Shown one piece after another: positions 9,327 through 21,957 of a stretch of DNA of 64,000 bases (the stretch's first letter is position 1; each line of letters opens with the position of its first letter). Below the pieces are notes generated by a model. The model saw only the letters and a list, made by a program, of their open reading frames with translations, did no database searches and had not been told where the DNA came from. Location of the stretch: the NCBI GenBank assembly GCA_021397835.1, contig JAJFZO010000113.1, positions 372,001 to 436,000 on the forward strand, written 5' to 3'. This DNA is from Moringa oleifera. Taxonomy: Eukaryota; Streptophyta; Magnoliopsida; Brassicales; Moringaceae. A program made the translations under genes and the position numbers.

Positions 9327-12300
9327 CTATGATAGTAACTGTTGTACATGCATAGCTCATTCACCATGTACTTCATCAATCTCTTCATTACTATATGTAT
9401 CCTTACCATTGAACTTTAAGATTAAAACATAAAAGAAGATAACATAATCAATTTGATATTATTTATAAATATGAAATATTTAATATGTAAATAAAATAAA
9501 TAATATGACCTTATCACAAAGAATTTTTGGATCTTCAATTATTTCTTTCATAAATCGATGTACAAAATAGCCACATTCTATATCACTTCTTTGAATAGGT
9601 ACCTATACATGTAGAAATATAATTATTAACACATATTATTTTTAATATTATTAATAATGAAAAAACAAAATGAACTCACTTGAATTCGTTGCCATGTAAT
9701 ATTTGATCTTACATGAAATATTTGAAAACCCATGTATCATTAACCAATAAACATTAGAAAATATGTAGTATTTAGAAGTAATAATAAAACGAATAAACAA
9801 AAGATATAAAGTAAAACTTGTACTCACATGGTCATAATTTTTTTAAGATCAAGTCTTACTTCATGACCTGAAGAATCCAAATGATACACTATTCGTGATG
9901 CCATATCAATAACCACTAATTCCCAATGAAATCTATTCGTAATAAGAAAAACAAAAGATGATAAATAGCCAAATGAGATGTCTTGGTAAAGCAATTTAGA
10001 TAGAAATTTCTTACTTTGGATTGTAAGGCATCAAAAGAATTTGATTTGAATGTACTTTTTCTAACCGCTCAGCAATATGTTGTGCTCTATCTTTTAACCT
10101 ACTTTCAATGTTTAGTCCACTAGAGAGTGAGACAATCACAAGATTGATGAAGCCAAATTGTTTTAACTTTTTCATATCCTTCAAATTAGCATGTAGATAT
10201 CTAAAAGTAAACAAATTGAAAGTTAAATCATATAAACATAGATATTGAAATAAACTAATATTGAAATTCTGTCTCACCTGATATACAGACAAATGCTAGT
10301 TCCTCCCAGTTCTTTTTTATCAATCATGATAGAGCAATCTTTTAAGCCAAAATAGCAATAAAATGGACAGCAAAAAACATCATCATCAAATCTTACTCTA
10401 ACTTCATTTCGCACATTAATCATCAATGGATAAGCTGCTTTTGTGAATTGCTCCAAAACTTGCTCAAAAAAGGATCCCACTTTTTTACTGATTTCCTTTT
10501 CCTTTGTCTCTAAACATGTGACAATAATAAATTTTAAAAATCAAATAATTTTAACATGAAAAGAAACAAAGATAATATACCACAACTAAAATTTGTCTCA
10601 TACCTCCTTAACAATATGAGTAGAAACCAAGTCTTTAAGCCCACTTACATGATGACCCAATGCATCTTTAACAAATATAAGATATTCATCCTCATTTTCA
10701 ATAGGTAGTAGAGCATCTTGATTGAATATTTGATCAACGGAAACCATAAAATTGGCACAAGAACCATCAATAATAGTGCCCATTACAATAACATTTTCTA
10801 GTGTATCCACTGCTAATTTACATATAACACCATATTCATAAAAAAAAATTGACATTATTAATAATAATTAATAGTAAAAAAAATGTCTATAGCATTAAAT
10901 AAATAAGTAAATACCTTCATCTGTGCTTCCTTGAGTCAATAACAATAGTTTTTGCTTTACCTCAACCAAGCGAGCTTCTGGATATGCTACCTCATTAGGA
11001 GTATAAAAAAAGATTGAAGGAGTGATAAACTTTCCAACTCCTCTAACTCGACTCCTATGCTCATTAGTACCAATAGCTTAGCTTAAAATGTCATCACTGC
11101 CTGAGAATGTAATGGTACCAGCTTTTGACTGCTCCATTAACTCATCCTATAATAATCCATGCCAAATTAAGTATAAATTACATAGAAATTAATTTTCTAG
11201 TTTTATAAGCTATTATTGATGACTTGCATGCAATAAACATAAAATATTGTAACTTAACTTTAAGTGTGTCAAGAAAACAATTAGGGAAGAAAAAGATAGA
11301 ATACTTTTTGTCTGGGTGTCTTTGTTCATAAGCCAAGAGAAAGTGGCATTCCAGTTGGTTAGACTATACTGCCTTACTGCCTAAAAAATATTCCCTTAGT
11401 GCCTCATTGTCTTCGAACTTTAGCAAACAATCTTATAAAGTCAAGATTTCTAACGTTGATGTAAGATTCATTTATAAAAAAAAAAAACTTATAATTTTTT
11501 CAATGGTAGGCATCGTTTCTAGTGCATAATGTCCTTCTTTATCTTGTCACACTAGTTTCCATAATTCACTACGATCAATCTCTCATTCTACCTTGAGTTC
11601 TGCTTTCTATAAAGATGGAGTAACAAATTAAAAATTAGAAAGAATGTATCTTAAAATCATCACAAAGAATGTAAGAGTGAGAAAGTTACCAATTTGTGCT
11701 CTAAGGTTGCATATCCACCTCGACTCAATCGATGAGGATATTTACTATGTTTTTGTCTTTTCTTTTTTTTTTGGTTCCTCACTCAATTTTTGCAATGTTA
11801 TTACAGTTAATGAAGAAACATGAAATATTTATTGTTTAAAAAATATATTACAACATAAATGTACCTTAAAATTCTTTGATAGTCGTCATTTAACGAATCT
11901 CTCCTAATCATTTTGTGAAATGAAACTATAGATCAAAAGGGGTCTCGCTATAGCATCATGATTGTTGGCAAAAGGCATTATATATTTTGTTGTCAGGATA
12001 TTCTTGAATGTTCTAAATTTGTTGCCAATTGATTGTAAGATAGACTTTTTCATGCGATGATCAATTTCAAATGTATCCTATAAATGAAATTTGATAAGTC
12101 ACTATGCTAATAAAAAACATAATTAAATATTTAAGGTGAAAATGTTAAACCTGAACATATTCCCACATTTTTTCTTTCAAATGATCAGGAACCTTTCGCC
12201 AATCACTATAAGTTATAGGTACCATGGTACGTTCAAGAACTCTAAGAGTAGGCATAAGGGATTTAGCTTCAGCACCGTATGGTACACCTTTTGAATTAAA

Positions 12301-12393
12301 CTTTACCACTTTCTTTGTCTCCAAATTTTTTTGGTGCAATACTTTTGTTGGTCCTCTAGATTTAGTAGGCGAATCTGACAACTTCTTAGTCAT
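9327..12393 (-). pseudogene. CACTA TNPA-like protein with C-terminal Ulp1-like (C48) cysteine protease domain, disrupted
   Basis: This is the second gene of element C, starting at ATG 12391-12393. N-terminal exon pieces at 12393-12145, 12076-11890 and 11800-11690 carry the Ptta/En/Spm family pattern (ITYSDWRKVPDHLKEKMWEY, KKSILQSIGNKFRTFKN, PHRLSRGGYATLEHKL). The piece at 11150-10920 (DELMEQSKAG, GTNEHRSRVRGVGKF) continues it. A middle domain follows at 10855-10598. The Ulp1-like protease spans 10290-9327: HWELVVIDMAS supplies the His, VYHLDSSG the Asp and DIECGYFVHRFMKEII the catalytic Cys. The C-terminal GKDTYSNEEIDEVHGE is followed by TGA where relatives have Trp. Further stops lie near 11920 and in 11610-11400. 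All triad residues are still recognisable, but in separate exons of a dead gene. Confidence 0.82.
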
Positions 12394-12485
12394 ATCTGCA
12401 ATCTTACAAACATAAAATGTAATCCAAATAAATAATTAAAGCATAATTCATTATATGATACTAGTTTTTGCAACAAATAATACTG

Positions 12486-15400
12486 TCATAAAAGAAAAAA
12501 GAAAACAATCAAACCTTTTTGCCTTGAGTTAAAAAGTTTACTTGTAAGCTTCATTAATCCAAGTTCCATCACAATTGGGTCGTATATAGTTACCATCATA
12601 TTGATTTCATTATTTATACCAACTTCAAGTATGCCATCAATAATGGAATCATATTCTTCTATATTGTCCACATCATTATTTCTCTCAATATGTTTATAGT
12701 CTTTTGTGTAGTAGAGCAAACAATGGACCATCTTAGATCTAGTTGGTCTGCTACATAAAAAACTTATTTAGCTTGAGAACCTAAAATGGAATAATCATAT
12801 TTATGGCCATGTTTAAGATCAACTAATATGTGATCAACATCATCTAATGTAATCCCACCATTATTTCTAACCCAATCACATTTGAACAATGTTGTTTTGA
12901 ACATGTGGTAATCGATCTCCCATATTTCCTTGATAACACCATAAAATGACAATTGTCCAATTACTAGATTCTTATCCTTAGCACTTGAAATTCACATTGT
13001 TGTTGCAACTACAGTGACTCCACTATTTTGTGCGACTCGACTATTATCACGTTCCCATGTATGGAAGCGATAACCATTCACATCATATCTAGGATATTTT
13101 ATAACTTTAGGACGAGGTCCATGTGCTACCCATTTCATCGAAAAGGAAGGTTGATTTTGCCTTTGTATTTCTGATGCAACCTATTGACAAAAATTTGATC
13201 GAATAGATTTTAGTATTGGATAAATAAAAGACATATGGCCATGTTAAAGAAACTGGTAAGTACCTTTTCTCGAAACCAAGAAATAAAGGTCCGAGTATGC
13301 TCATCTTGTAACCATTTGGATTATTTTGATTAACGAGAATACTGTAATTTCATATATTTGATATGCTCATTGTTAATGAAACAAGGTTAATCTCATCTAA
13401 TGAATGCATATACATATGAAGTATATGTTTCATAATCAAAATACACACAGATTAGGAAGAGACATACTCAACATATGGTTGGACGTCAAGTGAATTCAGC
13501 AATACATAAAGATGTGCTTGCTCTAATTCTTGTCGATCAACAGTGATAATGTGACCATCAGGTAAGGGCTTCCCAACTTAGATGTCATCTTCTTTTCCAC
13601 ATGGAATACCAATTGGATGCATGTTAAAGTAATAACCTTCACAAAATTCAAGTGCTTCTTCTGCAATGTAACATTCAGCAATATTTCCTTCAAGACGATC
13701 ACAGTTACGAATATATCCTTTCAAAGTTTTCATGAACCTTTCAAATGGATACATCCATCTAAGGTATACCGGTCCACATAATCTCACTTCTCTAACAAGG
13801 TCCACTGTCAAATGCACCATTATATCGAAAAAAAGAAGGTGAAAAGTATTTTTCAAATAAGCAAAGAGTTTCCACCAAATCTTGTTGTAATTTGCCTAGT
13901 TTTGAAACATCCACAACCTTACTACACAAAGCATTGAAGAAGAAGAAAAATCTCATGATTGCATATCTAACATATTTTGGCAAAACTGAGCGAATAGCCA
14001 ATGGTAGAAGTTGTTGCATAAGAGCATGACAATCGTGAGACTTAAGATCTTGAATTTTCATATCTGTCATTGACATAAGATTTTTGAAATTTGAAGAATA
14101 CTTATCTGGAACTTTTATGTTTGATAATGTCTCAAAAAACATCATTCTCTCTGATTTGCTTAGAATGTAACAAGCAGCTGGTAAATAAGTACGGCCATGT
14201 ACAACCTTGGGAGCTAACTTTTTCCTTAAGCCAATTTCTGTAAGATCTAGTCGAGTGTTGATCCCATCTTTAGATTTTCCAAGAATATTAAGTAAAGTTC
14301 CATAGATGCTTTCACAAACATTTTTTTTCAATATGCATTACATCCAAAATGTGCCGAACATATAAATGTTTCCAATATTCAAGGTCGAAAAAGCATGATT
14401 TCTTCTTGAAGCATGTTTAAATATTGTCATTCAATCTTTTACCAAGTGTCATTTTCTTCTTAGCGATTGTTTTTTTACCCCATACATTAGTAATAGAGCT
14501 TACTTTATGTAATATTTCTTCTCCACTTAGTGCACAAGGAGGTGAACTGGTTTCATGCACTCCATTGAATGCTTTCTGTTACGTTCTAAATGGGTGATTT
14601 TTTAGAAGGAATTGTCTATGACCATATATACATTCTTCTTACCATGTTGTAATCTACAAGTATACTTGTTTTCACCACATATTGGACAAGCATAATATCC
14701 TTTAATTGAACAACCAGAAAGATTCTCGTAAGCAGAAAAATCATTAATTGTCCATAATAAAATAGCTCGTAATGTAAACAACTCTTTCCAATAAGAATCA
14801 TAGACTTCTATACCAATCTCCCATAAAAGCTTGAAATCATCAATCAACGGAGCAAGATATACATCAATATCATTACTTGGTTGGCGAGGTCCTGATATAA
14901 GCAAGGATAACATCATGAATTTTCGTTTCATACATAACCAAGGTGGTAGATTATATGTTATCATTACCACTGGCCAACAACTATATGCAGTACTAAGAGA
15001 ACTATATGGATTTATTCCATCAGTAGAAATAGCTAATCGAAGATTTCTATGTTTGGATGCAAAACTTGGCACTTAAAGTCTATTAACTTCCAAGCAGGTG
15101 AATCGGCAGGATGTCTTAGTTTCCCATCTACTTCCCTTTTATTAGCATGCCAAGTTAAATGTTGTGCAATTTATGGTGATTGACACATTTGCTTGAACCA
15201 TGGAGTAGGAGGAAAGTACCACAATACTTTAGCAGGAATCCCTTTCGTTTGGTTTTTTACCTTACCATTTTCTTTCTATCTCGATAGTCCACAAGTAGGA
15301 CAAGATGATAAATCCTTATACTCCTTTCTATAGAGTATACAATCATTTGGGCAAACATTTATTTTCTCGTAATGTAAACCTAATACGTTCATAGTTTTTT

Positions 15401-15952
15401 TTTGCTTTATACATCGATGTAGGGATTTCGTTTCCAGTAGGAAACATATCAGACAAACAACTTAACAAATCAGAAAAGCTTTTATCTGACACCCATACTT
15501 TCCTTTTATATTATATAATCTCATCAATGCAGACAACTTAGTATATTTCGTATTACCAGGATATAAAGGCTTTTCTACATCTTCTAGTAAGTTCTGAAAT
15601 GATTTAAGATCATCTTGACAATATTCAAATGCATCATTATCCATGTCTATTTATTGTCGATATGATCATCGTTGTAAGATTCATCAAACACTGATTTCTT
15701 ATTTGTGCAAGATCTAGAAGAACACTATTCTCCATGCCAAATCCATCTCTTATACCTCCAATCAATCCCTTTACTAAACAAATGATACTTTACTTCTTCA
15801 ACACTTAATGATGTCAAATTAGCACTCGATTGACAAAGACATCTAATGAGTATAGGATCTTCACAATAAGAAATGGAAAAAGCAAGAAACTCATCCATTC
15901 CATCAGAAAACTCCTTGGACAATCTATTCATGTGCATCCAAGATTTGTCCAT
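12486..15952 (-). pseudogene. CACTA TNP2 transposase of element C, disrupted
   Basis: This is the first gene of element C, with ATG at 15950-15952 (MDKSWMHMNRLSKEF). The transposase-associated domain ends with RWIWHGE. DVEKPLYPGNTKYTKLSALM follows at about 15580. The Tnp2 core is at 15072-14602 (PSSLSTAYSCWPV-like text, KFMMLSLLISGPRQPSNDID, YYACPICGENKY). DUF4218 is at 14331-13578 (SHDCHALMQQLLPLA, GPVYLRWMYPFERFMK). DUF4216 is at 13140-12764 (MSFYGVIKEIWEID, FKCDWVRNNGG), with decayed C-terminal sequence to about 12486. Frameshifts or stops separate almost every segment. The Trp lost in element A's Tnp2 core (SCWPV) is intact here. Confidence 0.88.
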
Positions 15953-15959
15953 ATTTTAT

Positions 15960-17100
15960 CCTATGATGACAAATAAAAGAAAACCCATTTATATCGCATG
16001 TTTATTATATATGTAATACATATCATGTAAAGTAATGTTATTGTAAAAATAAGGTAAGAAACAAGGTGCCCACTAGACTGAAAAGCCTTAGGCAAAGCGA
16101 AGACTATTTCTTCTAAACACATCGTATATTAGTAGATTACTAAAGAATTACCAACCTAAAATGATGTTAGCTGTGCAGAAAAAGTAGCAGCTTCTGTCTG
16201 AAGGGTTTTGACTTTTCTTTCAAGTTCTATTAATATGTAACAAGCTTTCCTTTCCTTCGAACAAGCAACTGACTATCACAACAATTATCCTGCATGATGA
16301 ACCATATCATCTGTGAGAAAAAATAACCTTTATTACTAGCACAGAAAAATACTAAAAAGGTTCCATTTTAATTGAAGTACCAAAGTATCAATAAACTTTT
16401 TCTCTCAATGATTATTCTCTTATTATTGATTTGTCTTTGCTTCAACTAAAGTAATCCCTAATCCATCAAGTACTGTGTGTTAACGAGACACACTAGTTAT
16501 CAATTATCCAAAATATTTATAAAACTAATATTTTTTACCATGATTTACTTAGAGTTTCTAGTATCACAATGGAAACTAAATTGGAATTCAAAATGCCAAA
16601 AAAATACTTAAGACATGTAAACTGTTTGATAAATTGATAAAGACACAGTCATAATAGAAATTGAGTTAAAGTTATAGAATTCTTCAAGGAAATATTAGTA
16701 GTCTTTTATGGTAAGCAACATGGATTACACTATATAGAGAGTCAAGGATTCAGTTCATGTACTAAATGTCAGTCCTATGGTTACTGCAAAACCAAACTAA
16801 GCCTCCTCTACTAGCTCAATTATTTTCAACTAAATAATTAATAGTTGTAGGGGTACCAAGCTAAATTATAGAGATGTAAGAGGCATATCATTTACTATAA
16901 ACCAGTAACAAGAATTTGTTAAACTATGGATAACAAGCATTAACATCCATTCACAGAGCAGGCCAAGATCTTTGATTTAGACAAAAATAAAGCAAAATTA
17001 CTTCAATGGGATGCATCGTAACGAGTTACAGCTTGAAATAGTGACTCTGTCCAGAAAAAAAATATGCAATTTACTTGATATATCTTAAGGTGGGTGGCGA
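15960..17100. other. Non-coding 5' region of element C
   Basis: AT-rich sequence upstream of TNP2 with no supported gene. It is presumably leader, intron and promoter DNA of the element. No TATA box or other signal could be assigned with confidence. Confidence 0.4.
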
Positions 17101-17107
17101 TTGCATT

Positions 17108-17619
17108 CCAAGAATATGAATAGTAACATTAATTTCCAAATTCATAGAGAACGTACTCTAGTAAAAATTTTCTCCTTTAATTTACTTACAATTTCTAGTA
17201 TCACAAGGGTAATAAACATGGGTATCATCCGACAATGCATAATGCCAAGGGAAGAAAATTTTAGAAAAAAACTAAGTAAGAAATTGCAAGACTTGACAAA
17301 AAAATCTCTCTTTCTCTTTTACAATGCCAGATGAAGGTTTGATTAGTTTTACATACCATTTTTTCAAGAATATAAACAGTAACATTAATTTCCAAATTCA
17401 CAGAGAACATGCTCTAGTAAAAATTTTCTCCTTTCATTTACTTACAATTTCTAATATCACAAGGGCAACAAACATAGGTATCATCCGACAATGCACAATG
17501 CCAAGAGAAGAAAATTTTAGAACAAAACTAAGTAAGAAATTGCAAGACTTGACAAAAAAATCTCTCTTTCTCTCTTACAATGCAAGATGAAGGTTTGATT
17601 AGTTTTATGTACCATTTTC
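17108..17619. repeat. 256-bp tandem duplication
   Basis: GTAACATTAATTTCCAAATTCA begins at 17123 and again at 17379, a 256-bp offset, and similarity of roughly nine bases in ten continues through AGATGAAGGTTTGATTAGTTTTA at the end of both copies. The two similar short open frames over it exist only because the duplicated DNA is alike. The period is not divisible by three and no protein family is recognised. Confidence 0.92.
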
Positions 17620-17859
17620 TTGCTTTAATGGTATCATCTGACAGTACATGAAGCCTATTTCACAAAATTTCTTGAAAGAACAAAGCTTTGCATCGATTAT
17701 ATGACGTTGAAAGAGAGAAATCTCTGTTTCAAAGACTAGTGTTTTGGGGGGAGAGTGAGGAAGAACACTGCTAGTGCGTGGGTGAAGATTTTTAAGTCTT
17801 ACAGTACATCATGTATACTGTTTAAAATCTATTACTGTTAAAATTATTGCATAAGATTT

Positions 17860-17935
17860 TCGTTGACCGAGTGGTAAAGTCTCATAAGGTTGATTAAAAG
17901 AGCCTGGGTTCAAGTCGACCCCCAGACTGTTTTTC
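17860..17935 (+). other. tRNA-like module 1 with A and B boxes and T run
   Basis: TTGACCGAGTGGTAAAG at about 17863 closely resembles the D-arm (A box) of plant tRNA-Leu/Ser. GGTTCAAGTC at 17908-17917 fits the B box. The boxes are about 35 bases apart, and a TGTTTTTCTT run follows, as for a pol III terminator. The acceptor stem does not pair, so it is not a functional tRNA. It may be a tRNA-derived SINE head or a degenerate tRNA. Confidence 0.5.
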
Positions 17936-17996
17936 TTAAAATAATTCAAATATATGTTTTATTAAATAAACAACATAACAAACCAAAATCAATTAC

Positions 17997-18055
17997 AGAC
18001 CAAATGGTTGTAAGTGTGAAATAAGGTTCAGCAAGAAATAAGGTTCAAATCATTT
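17997..18055 (+). other. tRNA-like module 2, degenerate
   Basis: AGACCAAATGGTTGTAAG (A-box-like) is followed by AAGGTTCAAATCATT (B-box-like) about 40 bases later. It has the same plan as modules 1 and 3 and roughly the same spacing from each, but both boxes are weaker. Confidence 0.3.
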
Positions 18056-18116
18056 GCATTTTCAATCAAGTATTTAAATTAAATATAAAATTATAAAAAA
18101 ACATATCACATGTTTC

Positions 18117-18195
18117 CTTTTGGCTAAATGGCTATGACATTTATCAATCTTTCCAAGGGAGATTGGGTTCGAGTCTCCATCACAAACTTTGTTTT
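18117..18195 (+). other. tRNA-like module 3 with A and B boxes and T run
   Basis: TGGCTAAATGGCTATG at 18121 fits an A box. GGTTCGAGTCTCC at 18167-18179 is a near-consensus B box. TTTGTTTTTTC follows. The A to B spacing of about 36 bases is typical for tRNA or SINE promoters. No convincing cloverleaf acceptor stem is seen. Confidence 0.5.
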
Positions 18196-18204
18196 TTCTA
18201 ATTA

Positions 18205-18393
18205 CAGATTTTTTATGATGGTCCCTTAGAACCATCATGTATGCTACGTTTTTTATGACGGTCCCTTAGAACCTTCATGTATGTTACGTTTTTTATGGCG
18301 ATTTTTCAAGACCGTTATATATTCGATTTTTTAACGACGTTCATAAAAGACCGTCATAAAATACTGTCATTAAAAACAGTTTTTCTTATAGTG
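18205..18393. repeat. Element C right subterminal repeats and TIR
   Basis: Repeats of TTTTTTATGAYGGTCCCTTAGAAC appear at about 18208 and 18248, then GACCGTCATAAA at 18350. The terminus CAGTTTTTCTTATAGTG ends at 18393. This is the 5' end of element C. Confidence 0.85.
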
Positions 18394-20960
18394 AAATTTG
18401 AAAGGAATATAAAACATATATAATAAAATATAAGGAATATTGGCAGAATTGATGAGAATTTCAGCAAGTAATTTTTAATTTTGTTTGTATTTACTCTGTG
18501 ATTCTATGTTGTCCTGAGTTCACTCAAAATGAGTTGCGAAGTGGAAAGTTAGCATGTTTAAGGAAAAAAAACTAATATTCTTAAATTTTTTTAAAAAATT
18601 GAGTGAGTTATTGTTTTTTAAATTACGATTGAGTGACCTTGTGGACTTCATGATTTCTTGCAATTTGCTTTTTTTCCTTTATTTTTTTTATAATAACAAA
18701 ATTCATTAAGACTATGTATTTTTTATAAAATCTTATCTATTTTAATTATGATAGTATAATTTTTATTTATTAAAAAATTTAATTTTAAAAACTTTTATAA
18801 ATTTAAAAATATATTTAAATTTATATTATATTACATTTAATTGGTAAGTTTCAATCTGAGATAAATGTGATGTAAAAATAAAAAATATGAATCATGAAAA
18901 TAAGATTGAAACTAACGAAAGTTAAAAATGTTGAAAAATTAGAAATAGATTAAGAAGTCTCCAAAACCATCAAGATCCAGTAATCATATAAAATTAATTA
19001 GGCAAATGTTGATCAAAATTAATGATTTGGTGGTCAAGACCTTAAAAAAAAAAATGATTGGTGGGCTGTTTCTTGGGCAGGAACCCATGAATTTCTTAAT
19101 TAATTGCCTAATCATTAATTAGTGTGTTACACAATTTATGAAGACAAAGTTAAAATGATTTTTGTTTGTATTGTTAACTCCTAATTTGGTTTCTCATAAT
19201 TTTCATATTCACTAAGTTGTTAGCAATGGGTGGTGGGAATGATGGATATTAATTTTTTTAATTATTATTATAATATGCCCTCTCTTTGGATATTAAACAA
19301 AATAATCCTAACTTAAGCAACTTGTTATTTAATGGTGGTTATACAAAAAAACAATTCCTAAAAAGTGGGTCTTTTTATATGCTTTTGGCTTTGATGAGCG
19401 AAAATTTCAACTTCTTTATGGGGACGCAGCTCGCCTTTATCCACTTAGTGAAAAATTTTACAAGAAGAAAGAGAATTTTTTTATCTTTATTTAATATAAA
19501 GTGTTAGGATTTTTTTATTGATTTAATATATATTAAATTTTTAATAAAAATATATATTTATAATTATTATATAAATAATATATTTTAATGATTTATTTTA
19601 TTAAATTAATATATTATTATTTTTTATAAAATTTAATATTATCCAAATCAAACATAAAATTATGATCCGAGCATAAAACATTCAAACAACACTATAAAAC
19701 AATCATACAAGTTCTTATGTCCACATATACGACGAAGGGCATTGTTTGCATTTTGTTAATTTAAAGCCTTGTTGTTTGGTAAAGGGAAGGTGATCTTCTC
19801 AGCATTTGTTCTTAGCTCAGAACCTTCGGAGAAAAGGGTAAGAGCTTATTAACATGACAGATTGTCACTGTTTAATTTAACATGCGAGTTTTGTCCCATC
19901 TATAATAATTATAATAATCAAATTGATCTTCATTTACATGTAAGTTTTAATCGGTAGAAGATTTAATCGGTACATATTGTAGTTTTTAAATGTCATATCA
20001 TAAAAAATTATTTCAATTAGTGATTAAATATATATCATTAAAATAATGAATACTTAATGTAATATGCATGGTGTAAGCCAACATAATAACTTATTTATAT
20101 TAATTTAAAATTTTAACTGCTCTATCATCGTTTTATAAAAATAAAATTGAAATAAAAATTCAATAACAAGACTTTAATATATATATATATATATATATAT
20201 ATTACATGTTACATATAGTAAAATTTTTTAAAACTTAGATCAAAAAACTGTTTTATTATTTAATAAGTTAATCTTTTAAGTTGAACATTATTATAAAATT
20301 ATATTGTATAATTGAGTGAAAACAACCAAACATAATTACTAATAATTCAATATAAAAAAATAGATTTGTAGAGTTCAATGGTACATCTTTTCGGATCACA
20401 TATATATAATTAAAAATATAATAAATAAGATGATCTATTGGACATTGATATTCTCGTTGTTTATATACAAATCATTGTATCAAATTATATAAAATATAAT
20501 TCACATATTATTATATTAAATTTATTATATTTATTTTAAAAAATTATTATATCAAATTATTTTATTTGTATTACAATTTCATGGATGTTATAATTTGATA
20601 TTTTTATGATTAGCAATTTACTAAATTGGAGTAAAGCAAAATAAAAGTTGGTAAGTTAGATAATTAATTTACGTTATAATTTATTAATAAATATTTGATA
20701 CATAATAAAAATTATTTTTAATATATTAAAAATAAAATTTAAAAAACAAGTAAAATATATCACACTTTAATAATATTAAGAGATTTGTTTTATCAAAAAA
20801 TAATTAACTTCAAATCAAAATCATTTATTTTAGTTAAATGCCATAATTCTACATGTGACAAACATGTAAAACTTTTCTCTTAAAATTCTATTTTTCGTGT
20901 TAAAAAGCCTTTGTCCTCTCCACCGATGCCAATCGTCACATACCACATTTTGCTCTTCAG
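18394..20960. other. AT-rich intergenic spacer
   Basis: No gene or RNA is supported. It contains long A/T stretches and a (TA)n microsatellite at 20177-20202. A short plus-strand open frame at 19286-19507 has no recognisable motif and lies in AT-rich DNA. I regard it as chance. Confidence 0.5.
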
Positions 20961-20962
20961 GC

Positions 20963-20970
20963 TATATAAA
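20963..20970 (+). promoter_or_regulatory. TATA box of the DUF4408-like pseudogene
   Basis: TATATAAA within GGCTATATAAAAAGG lies about 225 bases before the ATG at 21189. A CT-rich leader (CTCTCTCTCTGTC) and a GAGAGAGAG run just before the ATG follow, as in many plant 5' UTRs. A transcription start near 20995 is inferred. Confidence 0.55.
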
Positions 20971-21188
20971 AAGGCCAATAAATCTGTAGATATCTACAAT
21001 TTCCTTTCTTCCTATAGCCACCTGCCATAAAATTTAATGCTTTGCTAAATAAGAAAGTTGTTTCTTTCCTTTTGTTTTCAGTGAAAATTTTTATTTTCCT
21101 TTCACTCCTCCCAAAGAAGCCCATAAAACCCTACTACCCTTACCTTCTCTCTCTGTCTTTTGCAAAAAAAAAAAAAAAGAGAGAGAGA

Positions 21189-21957
21189 ATGGATTGTTTT
21201 ACTTTTGATAATGTAAAGGTAGAGAGAGCCGACGCCATGAGGAGGTACAATAGGGCGAGCAAGTTCCAGAACTTTATGCGCGTAATCAAAGTTTTAGCGA
21301 TGTTGGTTCTGGTCTCCTGGTCTACTATATGAATACTCGGTCACTGTTGAAACGAGCATCGACTATTTCAAGCAACTGAGTGTTACTTTTAGTTGTCTAA
21401 TTTTTGCCTTTAGGCTCTAAGCGCCATTATTATAGTCCTTTTCTTCCTCTTCAGTGAGAAGAACTCGAATGTTCTCAACCTCTACAATGAGTACGTCACG
21501 AACAACACCTCATTCGACTTCTGCAGCAACATTGCCCCAATTAGCTCTTTGGGGAAAGAGAAGAAACCTAAAGAAGCGGCGACGTATCATGACAAGCAAA
21601 TCATTTGCATAATGCAGACCCTGTTTCTCCAGTGAAAAAAGAAAGAGTGAGTGCTGTTTCAAAGGCTGTTAACAAGATAGAGAGAAGGCTACTGTTTCCT
21701 CTATGGTCACAAAGTCGGATACGTACAAGAGAACTCACTCGGAGAGATACAAGCAGAGGAAAAGCTAGTGGGAGTTCTATAGATTAGAGACTACGGTCAG
21801 CAAGGCAACGGTAGCAGTGGCAAGAGAACCAACGAGGAGATCGTGCGTGATGGACGATGTGAGTAGCAAGGAGTTCAGGCTGACGATAGAGACCTTCATA
21901 GCAGCGAAGAAGTCACTGATACTAGAGAACATGGTCGGTAAAATTCAAGATAAATGA
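21189..21957 (+). pseudogene. DUF4408 / DUF761-type plant protein, frame-broken
   Basis: From ATG 21189 the frame reads MDCFTFDNVKVERADAMRRY, then a hydrophobic segment (MRVIKVLAMLVLVSW), the N-terminal layout of DUF4408 proteins, and stops at 21332. Other frames carry the continuation: VETSIDYFKQLSVTFS (about 21342-21415) and IIIVLFFLFSEKNSNVLNLY with YHDKQII to 21633. A C-terminal DUF761-like motif (MDDVSSKEFRLTIETFIAAK) precedes the TGA at 21955-21957. At least two frame changes and one stop are needed to join these. The family is plant-specific, with a membrane-like N-terminus and poorly known function. The upstream ATG at 21042 only extends through leader sequence. Sequencing error is possible but several independent breaks argue for a true pseudogene. 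Confidence 0.7.

Larger units (their letters stand above)
8928..18393 (-). mobile_element. CACTA (En/Spm) DNA transposon, element C
   Basis: The element reads on the minus strand. Its 5' end is the terminus CACTATAAGAAAAACTG read from 18393 leftward, preceded inward by TTTATGACGGTC / GACCGTCATAAA subterminal repeats at 18205-18375. The other end has the same repeat type at 8928-9290, but no matching CACTA terminus was found there, so the left end is truncated or mutated. In between are a TNP2 gene (15952-12486) and a TNPA/Ulp1-like gene (12393-9327), both with many stops. The TIR and subterminal sequences differ from elements A and B, so this is a separate family with the same architecture. 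Confidence 0.88.

Noticed and set aside
17101..17590. Two similar 77- and 88-codon proteins in tandem
   Set aside because: They come from the 256-bp tandem duplication. No motif, promoter or codon signal supports a gene.
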